Of a stretch of DNA of 64,000 nucleotides, positions 1-9,993 are shown one piece after another. The stretch is from NCBI RefSeq assembly GCF_037126465.1, contig NC_088204.1, positions 21,334,804 to 21,398,803 on the forward strand, written 5' to 3'. Position numbers and translations under genes: made by a program. Positions within the stretch are counted from its first letter, which is position 1; each line of letters begins with the position of its first letter. The notes beneath the pieces are model-generated. The model saw only the letters and a program-made list of their open reading frames with translations, was not told the DNA's origin and did no database searches. Origin of the DNA: Ornithodoros turicata. Its lineage: Eukaryota; Arthropoda; Arachnida; Ixodida; Argasidae.

Positions 1-51
1 ACATCCTCCATGTGCCTACATTACGCGTGTAGCTTCGGGACTATTCAAATA

Positions 52-2197
52 CGAGGGGTACGTGTTCAAGTCAAACCCTGACTTTCTGTCTCCTGAGTGT
101 ACAAATGGCTCGCGCTACTTCTTTTTCGTCATTGTCATACGCGACAGGCCTCCGCGTTCACCACGTGGTGATCCAAAGCTTGTGTGATGACCGCTCCCGG
201 TAGGAACGACAGCACACGAGATAGGGGTACCTTTGGTAGGGGTAGTTTGTGGAAGAAATGAGGCCAACACCAGTAAATAATGGGCACACAATTGAATCTA
301 ACACAAGAGATCTGTGCACAGGCTGCCGGCTCACCACAATTGGACGTTGTCCTTGGGGCACAATCTGTGACGGCACAGTGTTGATGGACGCTGTCGAGCT
401 GCTTGTTGAGAGGTTGCACAGTCTAAAGTCCGTTTCGGGCCTTGCGACACCAGTTGTTCCGGGTTCCCCGTCCGAGCGATGACTTCTTGCTGCAGGCGGT
501 TCTGTGACGAGTCTTGGTCGTCTGCCCTCACTTCTCCCTCCCTGGTTATGGAGCTGCTCCCCTTTTATGGACTCTCCGGTCACCGTTCCCACTCACATCC
601 TTTGCTTAGGGAAAAGCCGGCCAAGTAATGAAACGGCTTCCTGGAATCGGCGGTTTCGTGTGAAGTCGTGATCGCCTTCCCTCTTCCCATCTGTCGCTTC
701 AGTTTACGTGCCCTGCTAGCCTCCGCAGGCCACGGCTATTCCCTGCTTTGGGAAGAGTCGGCAAAACAGGGAAATTGCTAAAAAGAGAGTTTTCTCCGCA
801 CTATATCTTCGTGCTAGACGTTGGTTCGTCAACAGTTGACTTGGCTCTGGGTGGGGGCGGTCAAACAATGTCGTGCTGTCCATTCTTTCAAACGGCCGCT
901 GTCACTCCAGGAGTGCTCATACACACACAAAGAAGATGCTCGTACGACTGGCCTGCTCGATGGAGAGCCCATTTAGTTATTCTAGGAACCTCACTTCCTA
1001 GGAACATCACACTTGCGCAAAACAGAAGACACGTGCTGGACAAAAAATGGCCGACAACGAGGTGAGCGCGCACATCGAATAGCGAATTTTCATGGAGTTT
1101 CTCGTGAATGAAGGCGTAAAGACATCTGAAATTCACAGAAGACTTCAGGCTCAGTATGGTCACGATACACATAGCCGCAGCAAATAGCGTTTCAGTGGCG
1201 CAAACAGTTCCGAGACGGCCGTACATCAGTGCAGGACGATCCAGGCCGGGGCGGCTCAGAGCCCATAGTGTCAGAGTTCCTGAGAACATCCAACTTGTGG
1301 AGCGCCTGATCCTCAGGGACCGGCGGATAACACTGTCACGAACTGGCTTGAAAGACGGACCTTTCTGTGGGAACGTTGAACACTATCACTCATGAACACC
1401 TCCAGTTTCAGAAAGTTAGTGCCCGTTGGTCCCGAGGCAGCTCCCGTGTTTGACCGGCAGAGAGGACTGGAAATCTCCCAAGAGCCAAGGTACCGTTTCG
1501 ACACTGAAGGATAGCCGTTCCTTGATCGGATCATCACGTGCGATGAAACGTGGGTGCACCATTTCACTCCTGAGTCTAAACACGCATCAAAACAATGGAA
1601 GCATCCGGGCTCGCCAGCTCCCAAGAAGTTCCGAAGCACCCCGTCTGCGGGTAAGGTTATGGCCACGGCTTTCTGGGACAAGGCTGGCGTTTTGTTAGTG
1701 TTGATTTTCTGCCCAGTTGTACCACCATCAATAGTGCATATTACTGTCAGGTTATCAGGGATGTGCATAAGGCGCTGAAGCAAAAGCGGCCGGGCCTGAT
1801 CATCACCAAAGGAGTCCTCCTCCTACAGGACAATGCACGCCCGCATACCGCGCATCTCACGACACGCACCTTACAAGAACTTGGCTGGGAGTTGTTGCCA
1901 CATCCCTCTTACAGTCCAGACCTCACCCCCAGCGATTTCCATCTCTTCGGGCAACTGAAGGTGTTCCTTGGGGGCGCCACTTCAGCTGCGACGACGAGGT
2001 CAAGAATGCGGTCTGATCATGGCTGCTACGCGCCAGTAAGGATTTCTACGCTGCTGGCATCCAAAACATCGTGAAACGCTGGGACAAGTGCATTAGTGCA
2101 GCTGGAGACTACGTTGAAAAATAAAACTAATTTCTCGCCTGTCTCATTTTACTTTTGCGAAAAATGAAAAGTCCCGGTTTCACTTGAACACCCCTCG
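52..2197 (+). mobile_element. mariner-family DNA transposon, degenerate, with enlarged 5' region
   Basis: The ends are inverted repeats starting CGAGGGG and related to TGTTCAAGTCAAACC, flanked by TA at 50-51 and 2198-2199, the mariner target site. The right end lies just beyond the transposase stop. A mariner is normally about 1.3 kb, but here about 1 kb separates the left terminus from the transposase start at 1047. Roughly 100-900 does not look like mariner and is probably a later insertion that I cannot identify. Confidence 0.85.
1047..2124 (+). pseudogene. mariner transposase pseudogene
   Basis: The translation pieces together as a mariner transposase but only across several frames. The N-terminus (MADNEVSAHIE) runs into an in-frame TAG and continues with FLVNEGVKTSEIHRRLQAQY. 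The middle part includes DETWVHHFTPESK around 1550-1590, the first catalytic aspartate region. At 1820-1950 come QDNARPHTA and YSPDLTPSDFHLF, carrying the second and third aspartates of the D,D34D triad. The C-terminal end (IQNIVKRWDKCISAAGDYVEK spread over about 2060-2121) is in another frame from the preceding segment. The element is therefore inactive but recent enough for every domain to be readable. Family assignment is certain; the subfamily was not resolved. Confidence 0.9.
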
Positions 2198-2199
2198 TA

Positions 2200-2928
2200 T
2201 ATTCGGTTTAGAAGAAACATCAATTCGATTCGGAATTCGAACACTGAATTCCATATTTGATTCGGAAATGGAATAGGATATGCGATTACTCGTTTCGGTG
2301 TTCCAAAAATCCAAATATTCACACCGTCCTAGTAAAGAGTCAACGTCCGAAGTCAACCAGTTCACGTGTACCAAAAGTGAATGTTCCTCAGGGGACATTT
2401 TTTCCGGGGACATTTCTTCGGGGGGACATTTCTTCCTGGACCCGTTATGTCACGAGTAGGTAAGCGTGTGATGCACCCTCGATATCAAATATTGCGCTTT
2501 GTTTCCATGCTGTCGTGTAGTATTTAGAGCATTACAGAGAATGGAGGCACAAAAATACAAAAATAAAATGAAAAGTAACTGAAATATCATGACACAACAG
2601 CAATAGCCATTACCCGAATCCAACACAGGACGATAGTTTTCGTTTCCATACTGTGAGACACATGGGTTGCAATGACATCTATTCTGTAGCATAGGCGCTG
2701 ACTGCGGGCACACACCGATGGCCACCTCCGAAGCCTGCACCCAGCTGATGCTCAAGATGAACGCTAGGGAGCGATATCCGACAAACGAGCCGAGCCGTCC
2801 CCCATTGGGTTCTATTCTCGCCAGCCGCCTGCCTCATGTATGAATGTGTGAGTGACTGAGAAAGCATGGAGACTTGTCCGTCCCGATTACTTGGGGCTCT
2901 GAATATAGTCCAATTGCCGGGAGTAGAC
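2200..2928. other. intergenic stretch, no gene recognised
   Basis: No coding region is supported. The first 120 bases contain several ATTCGATTCGGA-like motifs reminiscent of the tips of the hAT-like element at 59764-60649, perhaps a fragment of that family. The rest shows nothing recognisable. Confidence 0.4.
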
Positions 2929-3148
2929 ATCTTTACTAGTTTGAACCGCACCGGCTTTCAACAAACATAACAAAATACAGTTAACGTTTCGGGTCCCATT
3001 CGGGTCCCATCATCAGAATGACGCTGTCCTGGTCGTCACCGGTACCCGATGACGACCAGGACAGCGTCATTCTGATGATGGGACCCGAAACGTTAACTGT
3101 ATTTTGTTATGTTTGTTGAAAGCCGGTGCGGTTCAAACTAGTAAAGAT
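2929..3148. repeat. 220-bp near-perfect foldback (hairpin) repeat
   Basis: Arms of about 100 bases are reverse complements, from ATCTTTACTAGTTTGAACCG at the left to its complement ending at 3148, with a roughly 10-base loop around 3040. The left arm carries a small extra direct repeat (CGGGTCCCATT twice, near 2990-3010) absent from the right arm. No transposase is inside. Probably a foldback MITE of unknown family. Confidence 0.85.
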
Positions 3149-4300
3149 ACTTGGGGCTCCCCAATTCACGAGACGGCAATGCCAACGTCACATACCTAAA
3201 CGGAACAAAACTTCCCGTGGTGTTCCTGGGGACACCCTTTCCCAGAAATTCGGATCTCCCTGGAAGACAGACATTTTTCCGATGGACGTCCGCCACACCT
3301 CCGAGTGGCCACGGTTTGGACTTCCCACAAATATCCGTCGTTTGTCCTCACAGGAAGTTACACTGAGATGTCCGGACGCTGCACGGACTTACTTGCGCAC
3401 GTGCTCGGGGCCCTGTATTTTCTCATTATTATTGATACTATTTTATTGAGCTGCTGCGTAAGTATAGACAGATTCTTATTAGACCTGTAGGCGTTTTTTT
3501 TCCCTGCCATTTTGTTTCAACTTCGGCCACTGGATCTTCCTTTCTCTGTTGCTCATCTTCGTTTGTTTCTCGTATTTTCGTTACGGACAATGAGCACGGA
3601 GTTTTAAAAAGCAAAAATAAAGACGTACATATATAAGCTCTTATAGCCATGGAGATCATTTAGAAAGGCAGTAGCATGTTGACTGTATCAGGAATGCCGT
3701 TTTCAGCGAGCTGACCTAAACTTCATGATAGGCCCTGAGCGATGGACATCATTGGAGTTTATCCACCAGCTAGCCTGCATCTACGCCATTCTATCTATGA
3801 CCTAAACTTCGCGTTGGCTTCGGTTTCCTTTCTGTTTCTTGTCTCTTTTGAGATACGCGAGAACGTGTACCTGTTTATGGGATTCCTAAAAGCCGTATGG
3901 TGAGCCTATGAGGAAGCAAGGTTGTAGTCTCGGGGTTTTACATCATACATCATGCAAGGTTGTAGTGGCTGGTACCGTCTTCTTAACGGAAGGTGTGTTA
4001 AACTGAAAAGTTGGTTATAGCTTGCATAAGTGACCTGGATTTCCAAGGCAGAGGGGATTATGTAATTTGGAGCACATGTAGTTGTGTCCGCCAGTTTTCT
4101 AGAAATTAGGAGAAAGTAGCACAATTGAAGATCTCCTTTCCACAGTTGAACTATCGATGCGTTCGGCTGAAAAAACTCGAAGATAGAACGACGAGGCAGT
4201 AAGTTCAAGAACAAATACGCAACTAACATTACAAACAGAGAAACCGGGAAAAAGCGGGAAAGTCTGAGAGGAGAAAAGACATTGCTCTGGGTCGAGAAAG
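3149..4300. other. intergenic DNA with a dispersed repeat fragment
   Basis: No convincing gene. A segment at about 3755-3788 (GGAGTTTATCCACCAGCTAG followed by CCTGCATCTACG) recurs in the same orientation at about 15233-15266, marking a dispersed repeat. A 180-codon minus-strand frame (4448-3906) has no recognisable motif and is probably chance. Confidence 0.4.
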
Positions 4301-4316
4301 AGCAACATCGTTGTAA

Positions 4317-4508
4317 GTGACGCGACCAGGTGGTGACACTCTTGTGCCCAGTTGTAAAACAGGCATTCCCCATTGGAGTACAGTGGTTTCTAACAACGAG
4401 AAAGGAATTTGCTTTCCTGTAGTGGCTCCAGAACAATATGGCACTCATTTGAGACCCAAGGTAGCGAAGACGTTAATTAACAGCTTGATTGGGGGAGTGG
4501 CGCATTGA
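4317..4508 (+). CDS. possible terminal exon of an unrecognised gene
   Basis: An open frame ends at a TGA at 4506-4508, immediately followed by AATAAA (about 4509-4516), as at the end of a transcript. A possible splice acceptor is the CCCAG near 4350. The encoded tail includes NNEKGICFPVVAPEQYG and HLRPKVAKTLINSLIGG. I do not recognise the family and found no matching upstream exon. It lies about 550 bases upstream of RPF1 on the same strand, so it would be the 3' end of a different gene. A chance frame remains quite possible. Confidence 0.25.
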   Translation: MTRPGGDTLVPSCKTGIPHWSTVVSNNEKGICFPVVAPEQYGTHLRPKVAKTLINSLIGGVAH

Positions 4509-5052
4509 AATAAATGCTTTTGAATGAAGCTATCGCAAAGTATTAGTGTTATTCCGTAAAGGAAGCACGCATTATCTACGAAACATCGGCACTTTTCCAA
4601 GGAAAAAAAAAAAAAAAACTACGCAAACACACTAGGCCATTCTTTTCGCCTGCACCTCCTGAACTAGTTCGAGGAGTGTAACCGTGTAACCCTCTCGCAT
4701 TCTTGTCGTCATGGACCTCGCATGTATTTGAGAACTGGTGCAGCACTTTCGAAAAGAATGGACCTACTTTCACATCTTTCGGTCGAAACTGAAACCAAAA
4801 CTTCATTCGCGAGAACGCTGTTCTGTAAAACGTGCCCCACGTTCTCCGACAAAGCGAGCCTTTCTTTCACTGAAGCGTAATTCGCCAAAGCGTAACATCT
4901 TCTCTAAAACAAAAACAAGGCTCGTTAAATTGTAGGGCTTGTAGGGGACCCAGCAGATCACATAAAGTACACTGGAACGTAGCGCCGTCATAGAGCAGGA
5001 GTGTAAAGTAAAGACTAGGTGCTAGGTCTTGTTAGCATTGCACGTGGGAAAT

Positions 5053-8000
5053 ATGGCGGACGAAAACAACGAGGAAGCTCCCGTTCACGTCAGAAACATC
5101 TCGCAGATAAAAAATAAACAACGTAGGTTAGAAGAATACCTAAAACTTAAACGTCTGAAGCAGAAGGTACGTAGATGCGCACTTTCTTCGGTGTTTTCAT
5201 TGCTCCGCTTGCTGTAAAACAGCATTTATATGTGTGGCAAACATCACCCTGTCAATCAAATCTATCTTCTAATTGCGTGATCCTTCGAAGAAGATATCGT
5301 AGATCTTGTAACATTCGCACAGGCCTTATACAGTAAATGACACACGTTATTTGTCAATCTTCTATAGGTTAAAAGAACAGCCCAGAAGAAACGCAGAAAG
5401 GAAGCAGAACGGCTCGGAGATGCAGTACGTTTTTGCAGTATTTAGTCTATTTATGTTGTAGACAAGTCATTTATGCGAGCACCTGAAAAGAAAACTTCTT
5501 TTTATCAGGCACCACCGAAGCAGGTTCCGAAGACGATTGAGAGTACTCGGGAACCCGACGATACTATGGTCGACCCCGAAGATGAAGAGGTTCAACTTGA
5601 CGAAGCCATGGACGAAATGGCTGCATATTTCCGAAAAGAATACGTCCCGAAACTTCTCATTACAACCAGTGATAACCCACACAAGGTGCGTACAGTTTTT
5701 TCAGTACAGTTAAATATGAACTAAATTAAATGTTTTTCATGCAATTTCAGCGCACCATTCAGTTCTGCAGAGAACTGAAGCAGTCGGTCCCTAACGCGGA
5801 GTTTCGGTGGAGAAACCGAGCCCGGATCAAGAAGCTGGTTGTGAAAGCTGGTGAACTGGGATACACTGACATCGCAGTAATTAACGAGGACAGGCGACAT
5901 CCCAGTATCCTTTCCACTCAGCATTTGAAGTTTCACAAATGCTTAACCCCTTCACGTCCGCCAATCGGTCACCCCATCGCGGGCAGCATTCTGCGCTTGA
6001 TTCCTAACAATGTACAACGGAATGAAAGCCATAACATCTGCTAGAACAGATGCAGGAGAATAATTTTTGCTTTATTTTGCCCCCCCCCAAACTTAGGCTA
6101 ATGTTATGCACTTAAAGAACCTTCTTGGTGTGATATAGCTTAAAAGCATGCAGGCAGAAGATCCAACCTACTTTGGTACATTAGAAGTCTACGGCACAGA
6201 CACCGCTGAAACGTCTGGATCGGATGCCTCACTCTATCCTCATCCCATCCTCGAATTCATCAGCTCTTGAAAGTTCGGGGTCATCACAATCTTCATAATT
6301 GTCGCTCTTGAATAATTGCTGCAGTGTTTCATCACTGGTGAGACAACTGCTTCTCAGCGATCACGTTCTCATTAAAAAAAGAAACACACCCCCACGCAAA
6401 TTGCCACCGCAGTGCTGGATTACCATTGCCATCTGGTTAAAAGGACTAAGCAAATGAGGGGAGCACAGAGCCATTTATAGGGAGAGTTTGGCCATTCTCT
6501 GATTTTTTGCCGCCTCGTGGGTGGAGCCTATTTTGACGTCAGAGTCGTCGTTGCGCCGCCAAAAAAGACCAAGCAGAATCCGCTTATCAGCCATCTGATG
6601 CGCGCCATATTGATGCTGTCTGTCAGCTTTGTTGTCGCAATGAATGCAGTCTACAGGAATAACCGGCTTATGACCCACAGCCGCCTCTGATAACGGGGGT
6701 TTTGTTGCCAAACTGAGAGAGTTCAAGGACGAAGGGCTTTCGAAGGACAATGTACGCACGTGTCTTCCCTCTTTGCATCGTAAACAACGATCAGCATCAA
6801 TATGGTGTCGGCGACCGGCTGACAACTGCACAACAATAGAGCACGGCGAGGGAGGTGGCTTAGCCATGACGTCGCATGACGCGCTTCAAGTTAGGCTCCT
6901 CCTAATGGCCAAACTCTCCCTATAAACGGCTCTGGGGGAGCATTGACAGTGTTGCCATCTATTTGCGCGCTTTTAAAACGAGTGCTTTTCTGGAGGCCGG
7001 TGGATCACGGGCTTCGGAATCAAATGGGTTACAGTGACATTGCGGACCAAAATCAAAGCCTAAAAAAAAGTGCTGTTACAAGGTTTCTCTGTGCAAATTA
7101 TTTCAATTAAATTTGTAGCCATTTATTTGTAATCAATTTTTGTAGCCAGAGCATTCCTTGACGTGGCATCACTCTCGGTGGCTTCTGGATCTTGTTCTTA
7201 AAATAATCTAGCGATCAGTTTGAGACAAAACTTGCTGATTACATTTTATCACCTTTATCTGAGATTCATTTCGAAGATTGGGGAAACGCAGGATGTATAG
7301 GGATTCCATTTTGGCACAACCAAATGAGAAGACTGTGGTTAGGGGCCTGAATAGTGGCTCCCCCTGTGAGGGTGAAGAACCGTGTTATCTGCTATGAACT
7401 TCCACCATCTTAATGCCCATCCACAGCTTGTGATGCGCTCATAAAAGTGTAGCGATACGCTTAGCTACACACTACATTGTGGAGCTGAGTAAATACATAG
7501 CAGAGGAGGTTTGAAAAAGTGGGTGAAATCAGAACACAGCATTCATGCATGGTGAGGGTGAATTCAGAATGGCGGCATTCGCTTCCGCAAAGGGTTACTC
7601 CACTCTACACAGAGGACGCTAGTATTCAGGGGCACCCTAACTGTGGCAAGAACAAGGTGCCCTCCCATAGCACGTGACACCTACTTAAATATTTATACCT
7701 CAAATGTCCTGAAGGCATTACATTCTCACACCTATTATCATTGGCTTATCTGATGCTTGACATGACCATATTTCTCCTTAAGAAATCTCACTACAGATGG
7801 TCTTCTCCTGACCCATCTTCCCAATGGACCAACTGCGTACTTCAGAATAAGCAGCGTAAAAATGTGCAAGGACATCAGGGTACGTAGCCCTTAACGCTCA
7901 CAGCCACTGCCGTTGACTAACGCGATGCTTCCTTCCGTAGAAGAAAGCGCCGTACAGCGCACATCGACCAGAGGTCATCCTCAACAACTTCAACACCCGA

Positions 8001-9644
8001 CTCGGACACTCGATTGGGCGGATGCTCGCTTGCCTCTTCCACTATGACCCGCAGTTCCGTGGCCGAAGAGTTGTCACGTTTCATAACCAACGTGATTATA
8101 TCTTCTTTAGGCACCACAGGTTGGAAAATAAACATTTAGGTCTTTTACTACAGCTGCACTTTTAGTTTTAAAAAGTTCCATAGCTTTAGTTTCCAGCTAA
8201 AATTTCAACACTGGTAAATCAAGTAAATCAAGGCTGCCATTGCACAGTTTTTGCCCCAGGTTTTGTCTCCTTTGAAAGTTGTGGCACACATGAAGTCCAG
8301 TGTACAGTGCTGGACAAAAGTTTACGGAACGCGCGAGCGGCGTATTTTCTCTGGGCAGAGACACCCTAGCGGCGAGCGGAAGCGGGCGAGTCCACCCGTT
8401 CAGAGGGATGGAAGAGTGCGCTTGTGGCGACCCACCGTGGTAGTAGTGGTAACTTTGCTTTTGGGTGTAACGAACGCCAAAATGGTTTCGTTTTCAGTCT
8501 ACTGCACCGAGCAAGTGGCTATTGCGGGAAGGAAGTCTCCCCGCTATAGGAGAGATAACAGGGCGGTAAGATGAATTGAGGTGACAACGGGCTCGCAGTG
8601 CCTAGCTTTTTTCTTTTTTTATTAGACAAAAACAGAAGAAAAGAGTGTATACCCTTGAACACACATACAAAAAAGAGGCAGGGGGAGACGATACTGTCTC
8701 AATACTTTGTCGGCCCCCTTTCGCAGCAATAACTGGGGCCATACGCACAGGAAGGGAAGCGTATAGCCGACGGACAAGGTCCACGTCTTCACGTAGCAAG
8801 GACCACTCTGCTTCTATAAATTCCCAGAGTGCGTCCTTGCTCCTTGTAGGCGTCCGTCTCTTGCTCACCCTATTCTTCAGGCTGCCCCAGAAGTTTTCGA
8901 TGATGTTTAAGTCCGGGCTCTGCGCAGGCCATGTCAGCTGCATTACGCTGAGGCGTAAAAAAAAGAAAAAAGCTAGGCACTGCAGCCCGTTGTCACCTCA
9001 ATTCATCTTAGCGCCCTGTTATCTCTCCGATAGCGGAGGGACTTCCACTCGCGCTCGGTGCAGCAGACCGAAAACGAAGCCATTTTGGCGTTCGTTACAC
9101 TCACAAGCAAAGTTACCACTACTACCACGGTGGGTCGCCACAAGCGCACTCTTTCATCCCTCTGAACGCGTGGACTCGCCCGCTTCCACTCACCGCTAGG
9201 GTGTCTCTGCCCAGAGAAAATACACCTCTCGCGCGTTCCGTAAACTTTTGTCCAGCACTGTACAAAGCTGCAAATAATATGTTGCCTGGAAACATTGGAT
9301 CCTTCTAGTGGGCAAAAGTCCACTCAAATAATACAGTATCTTTCTAAACATTGTGCACACCATTATTGTTTTACATATATTTGATATTTGAAAATTCTTC
9401 CCATTTTCAGGTACGAATTCAAAAATGCTGAGAGGGTCAACATTCAGGAAATTGGTCCGAGGTTCACTCTGAGACTCAAAAGCTTGCAGAAGGGAACATT
9501 CGACTCAAAGTTTGGAGAGTACGAATGGGTTCTCAAGGTAAGTTATTTCTCTCCACTTGCTTTCACTCTTTAATTACTGTAATTATACTGTTCGTTTTGC
9601 AGAGACATGAAATGGAAACAAGCCGAAGGCGGTTCTTCTTGTAA
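5053..9644 (+). CDS. RPF1: Ribosome production factor 1 (RPF1, Brix-domain protein), eight exons
   Basis: RPF1 is a nucleolar Brix-domain RNA-binding protein required for 60S subunit assembly. Exons, joined in phase: 5053-5166, 5368-5424, 5509-5685, 5751-5904, 7797-7879, 7941-8119, 9411-9537, 9603-9644, giving 310 residues (human about 349, mostly a shorter N-terminus). All introns are GT-AG. Diagnostic blocks in order: [14 protein letters not shown]; a basic [10 protein letters not shown] segment; VPKTIEST; an acidic [26 protein letters not shown] opening the Brix domain; [71 protein letters not shown]; and a TSRRRFFL terminus. The start is the ATG of [10 protein letters not shown], since no ATG upstream fits. 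Introns 4 and 6 carry DNA transposons. The gene looks intact. Confidence 0.95.
6466..6934. mobile_element. 469-bp non-autonomous DNA element with perfect 8-bp target duplication (in RPF1 intron 4)
   Basis: Both ends read CAGAGCC(A/G)TTTATAGGGAG and continue GAGTTTGGCCATT, about 31 of 32 bases matching as inverted repeats. The flanks carry the same 8 bases, GGGGAGCA, at 6458-6465 and 6935-6942. An 8-bp duplication with a CAGAG terminus fits hAT, though P-type elements also make 8-bp duplications. A 130-codon minus-strand frame inside contains CLRC and CIHC pairs but no transposase motif. Confidence 0.85.
6943..7796 (+). other. remainder of RPF1 intron 4
   Basis: Intronic sequence between the transposon and the exon at 7797. 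No recognisable gene or repeat was seen; it ends in a standard CTACAG acceptor. Confidence 0.6.
8305..9260 (-). mobile_element. Tc1/mariner element with very long (~300 bp) inverted repeats (in RPF1 intron 6)
   Basis: The termini are CAGTGCTGGACAAAAGTTTA and its complement, flanked by TA at 8303-8304 and 9261-9262. The inverted repeats run about 300 bases on each side, with inner edges near 8615 and 8957. Between them the minus strand keeps only the C-terminal part of a Tc1-type transposase (see the pseudogene entry), so the element is internally deleted and non-autonomous. Confidence 0.9.
8615..8943 (-). pseudogene. Tc1-like transposase, C-terminal fragment
   Basis: The minus strand encodes [20 protein letters not shown] followed by a basic linker and an [10 protein letters not shown] helix. 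This is the third-aspartate/glutamate catalytic block and C-terminal tail typical of Tc1 DDE transposases. The DNA-binding domain and the first two catalytic residues are missing. It lies antisense inside RPF1 intron 6. Confidence 0.9.
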
Positions 9645-9993
9645 GAGTTGGAGTATATAGTAATACAAAAAGTATAATATGAAAAGTGTGTCATTTATTT
9701 TGTCTCACACCAGCACAACATGTGTATATTGTATAAAAATACTTAAGTAGTTTTTTTGCATTTTCCTGGCATTGAGCACAGTTTTTAGTCACATTCAACC
9801 AAATACGTAACATTACGACAGTCCCATAAACCAGAGCTACAGAGAATGAAAAATAGTAAAAGAAAAGAGATTGCAAGACAAATTTGTGGAATGTAGCATT
9901 GAGAAGTGGCATGTCATAACGGATTGTATCTGCAGCAGCGAAGAACAACCAAGCATGACCCAATGATATGGCAACCCTGTAAGCATTTTTTTT
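9645..9993 (-). promoter_or_regulatory. HACD 3' UTR with polyadenylation signal; convergent with RPF1 3' end
   Basis: Between the stops of the two convergent genes lie only 349 bases. On the minus strand AATAAA sits at 9699-9694, about 300 bases past the HACD stop. RPF1 has no AATAAA; a variant AATACA lies at about 9662-9667. The two mature transcripts probably abut or overlap by a few tens of bases. Confidence 0.6.

Noticed and set aside
3906..4448. 180-codon minus-strand frame with ATG
   Set aside because: No domain, signal or splice evidence; a frame of this length is expected by chance in 64 kb of two-strand sequence, and the plus strand has a better terminal exon candidate.
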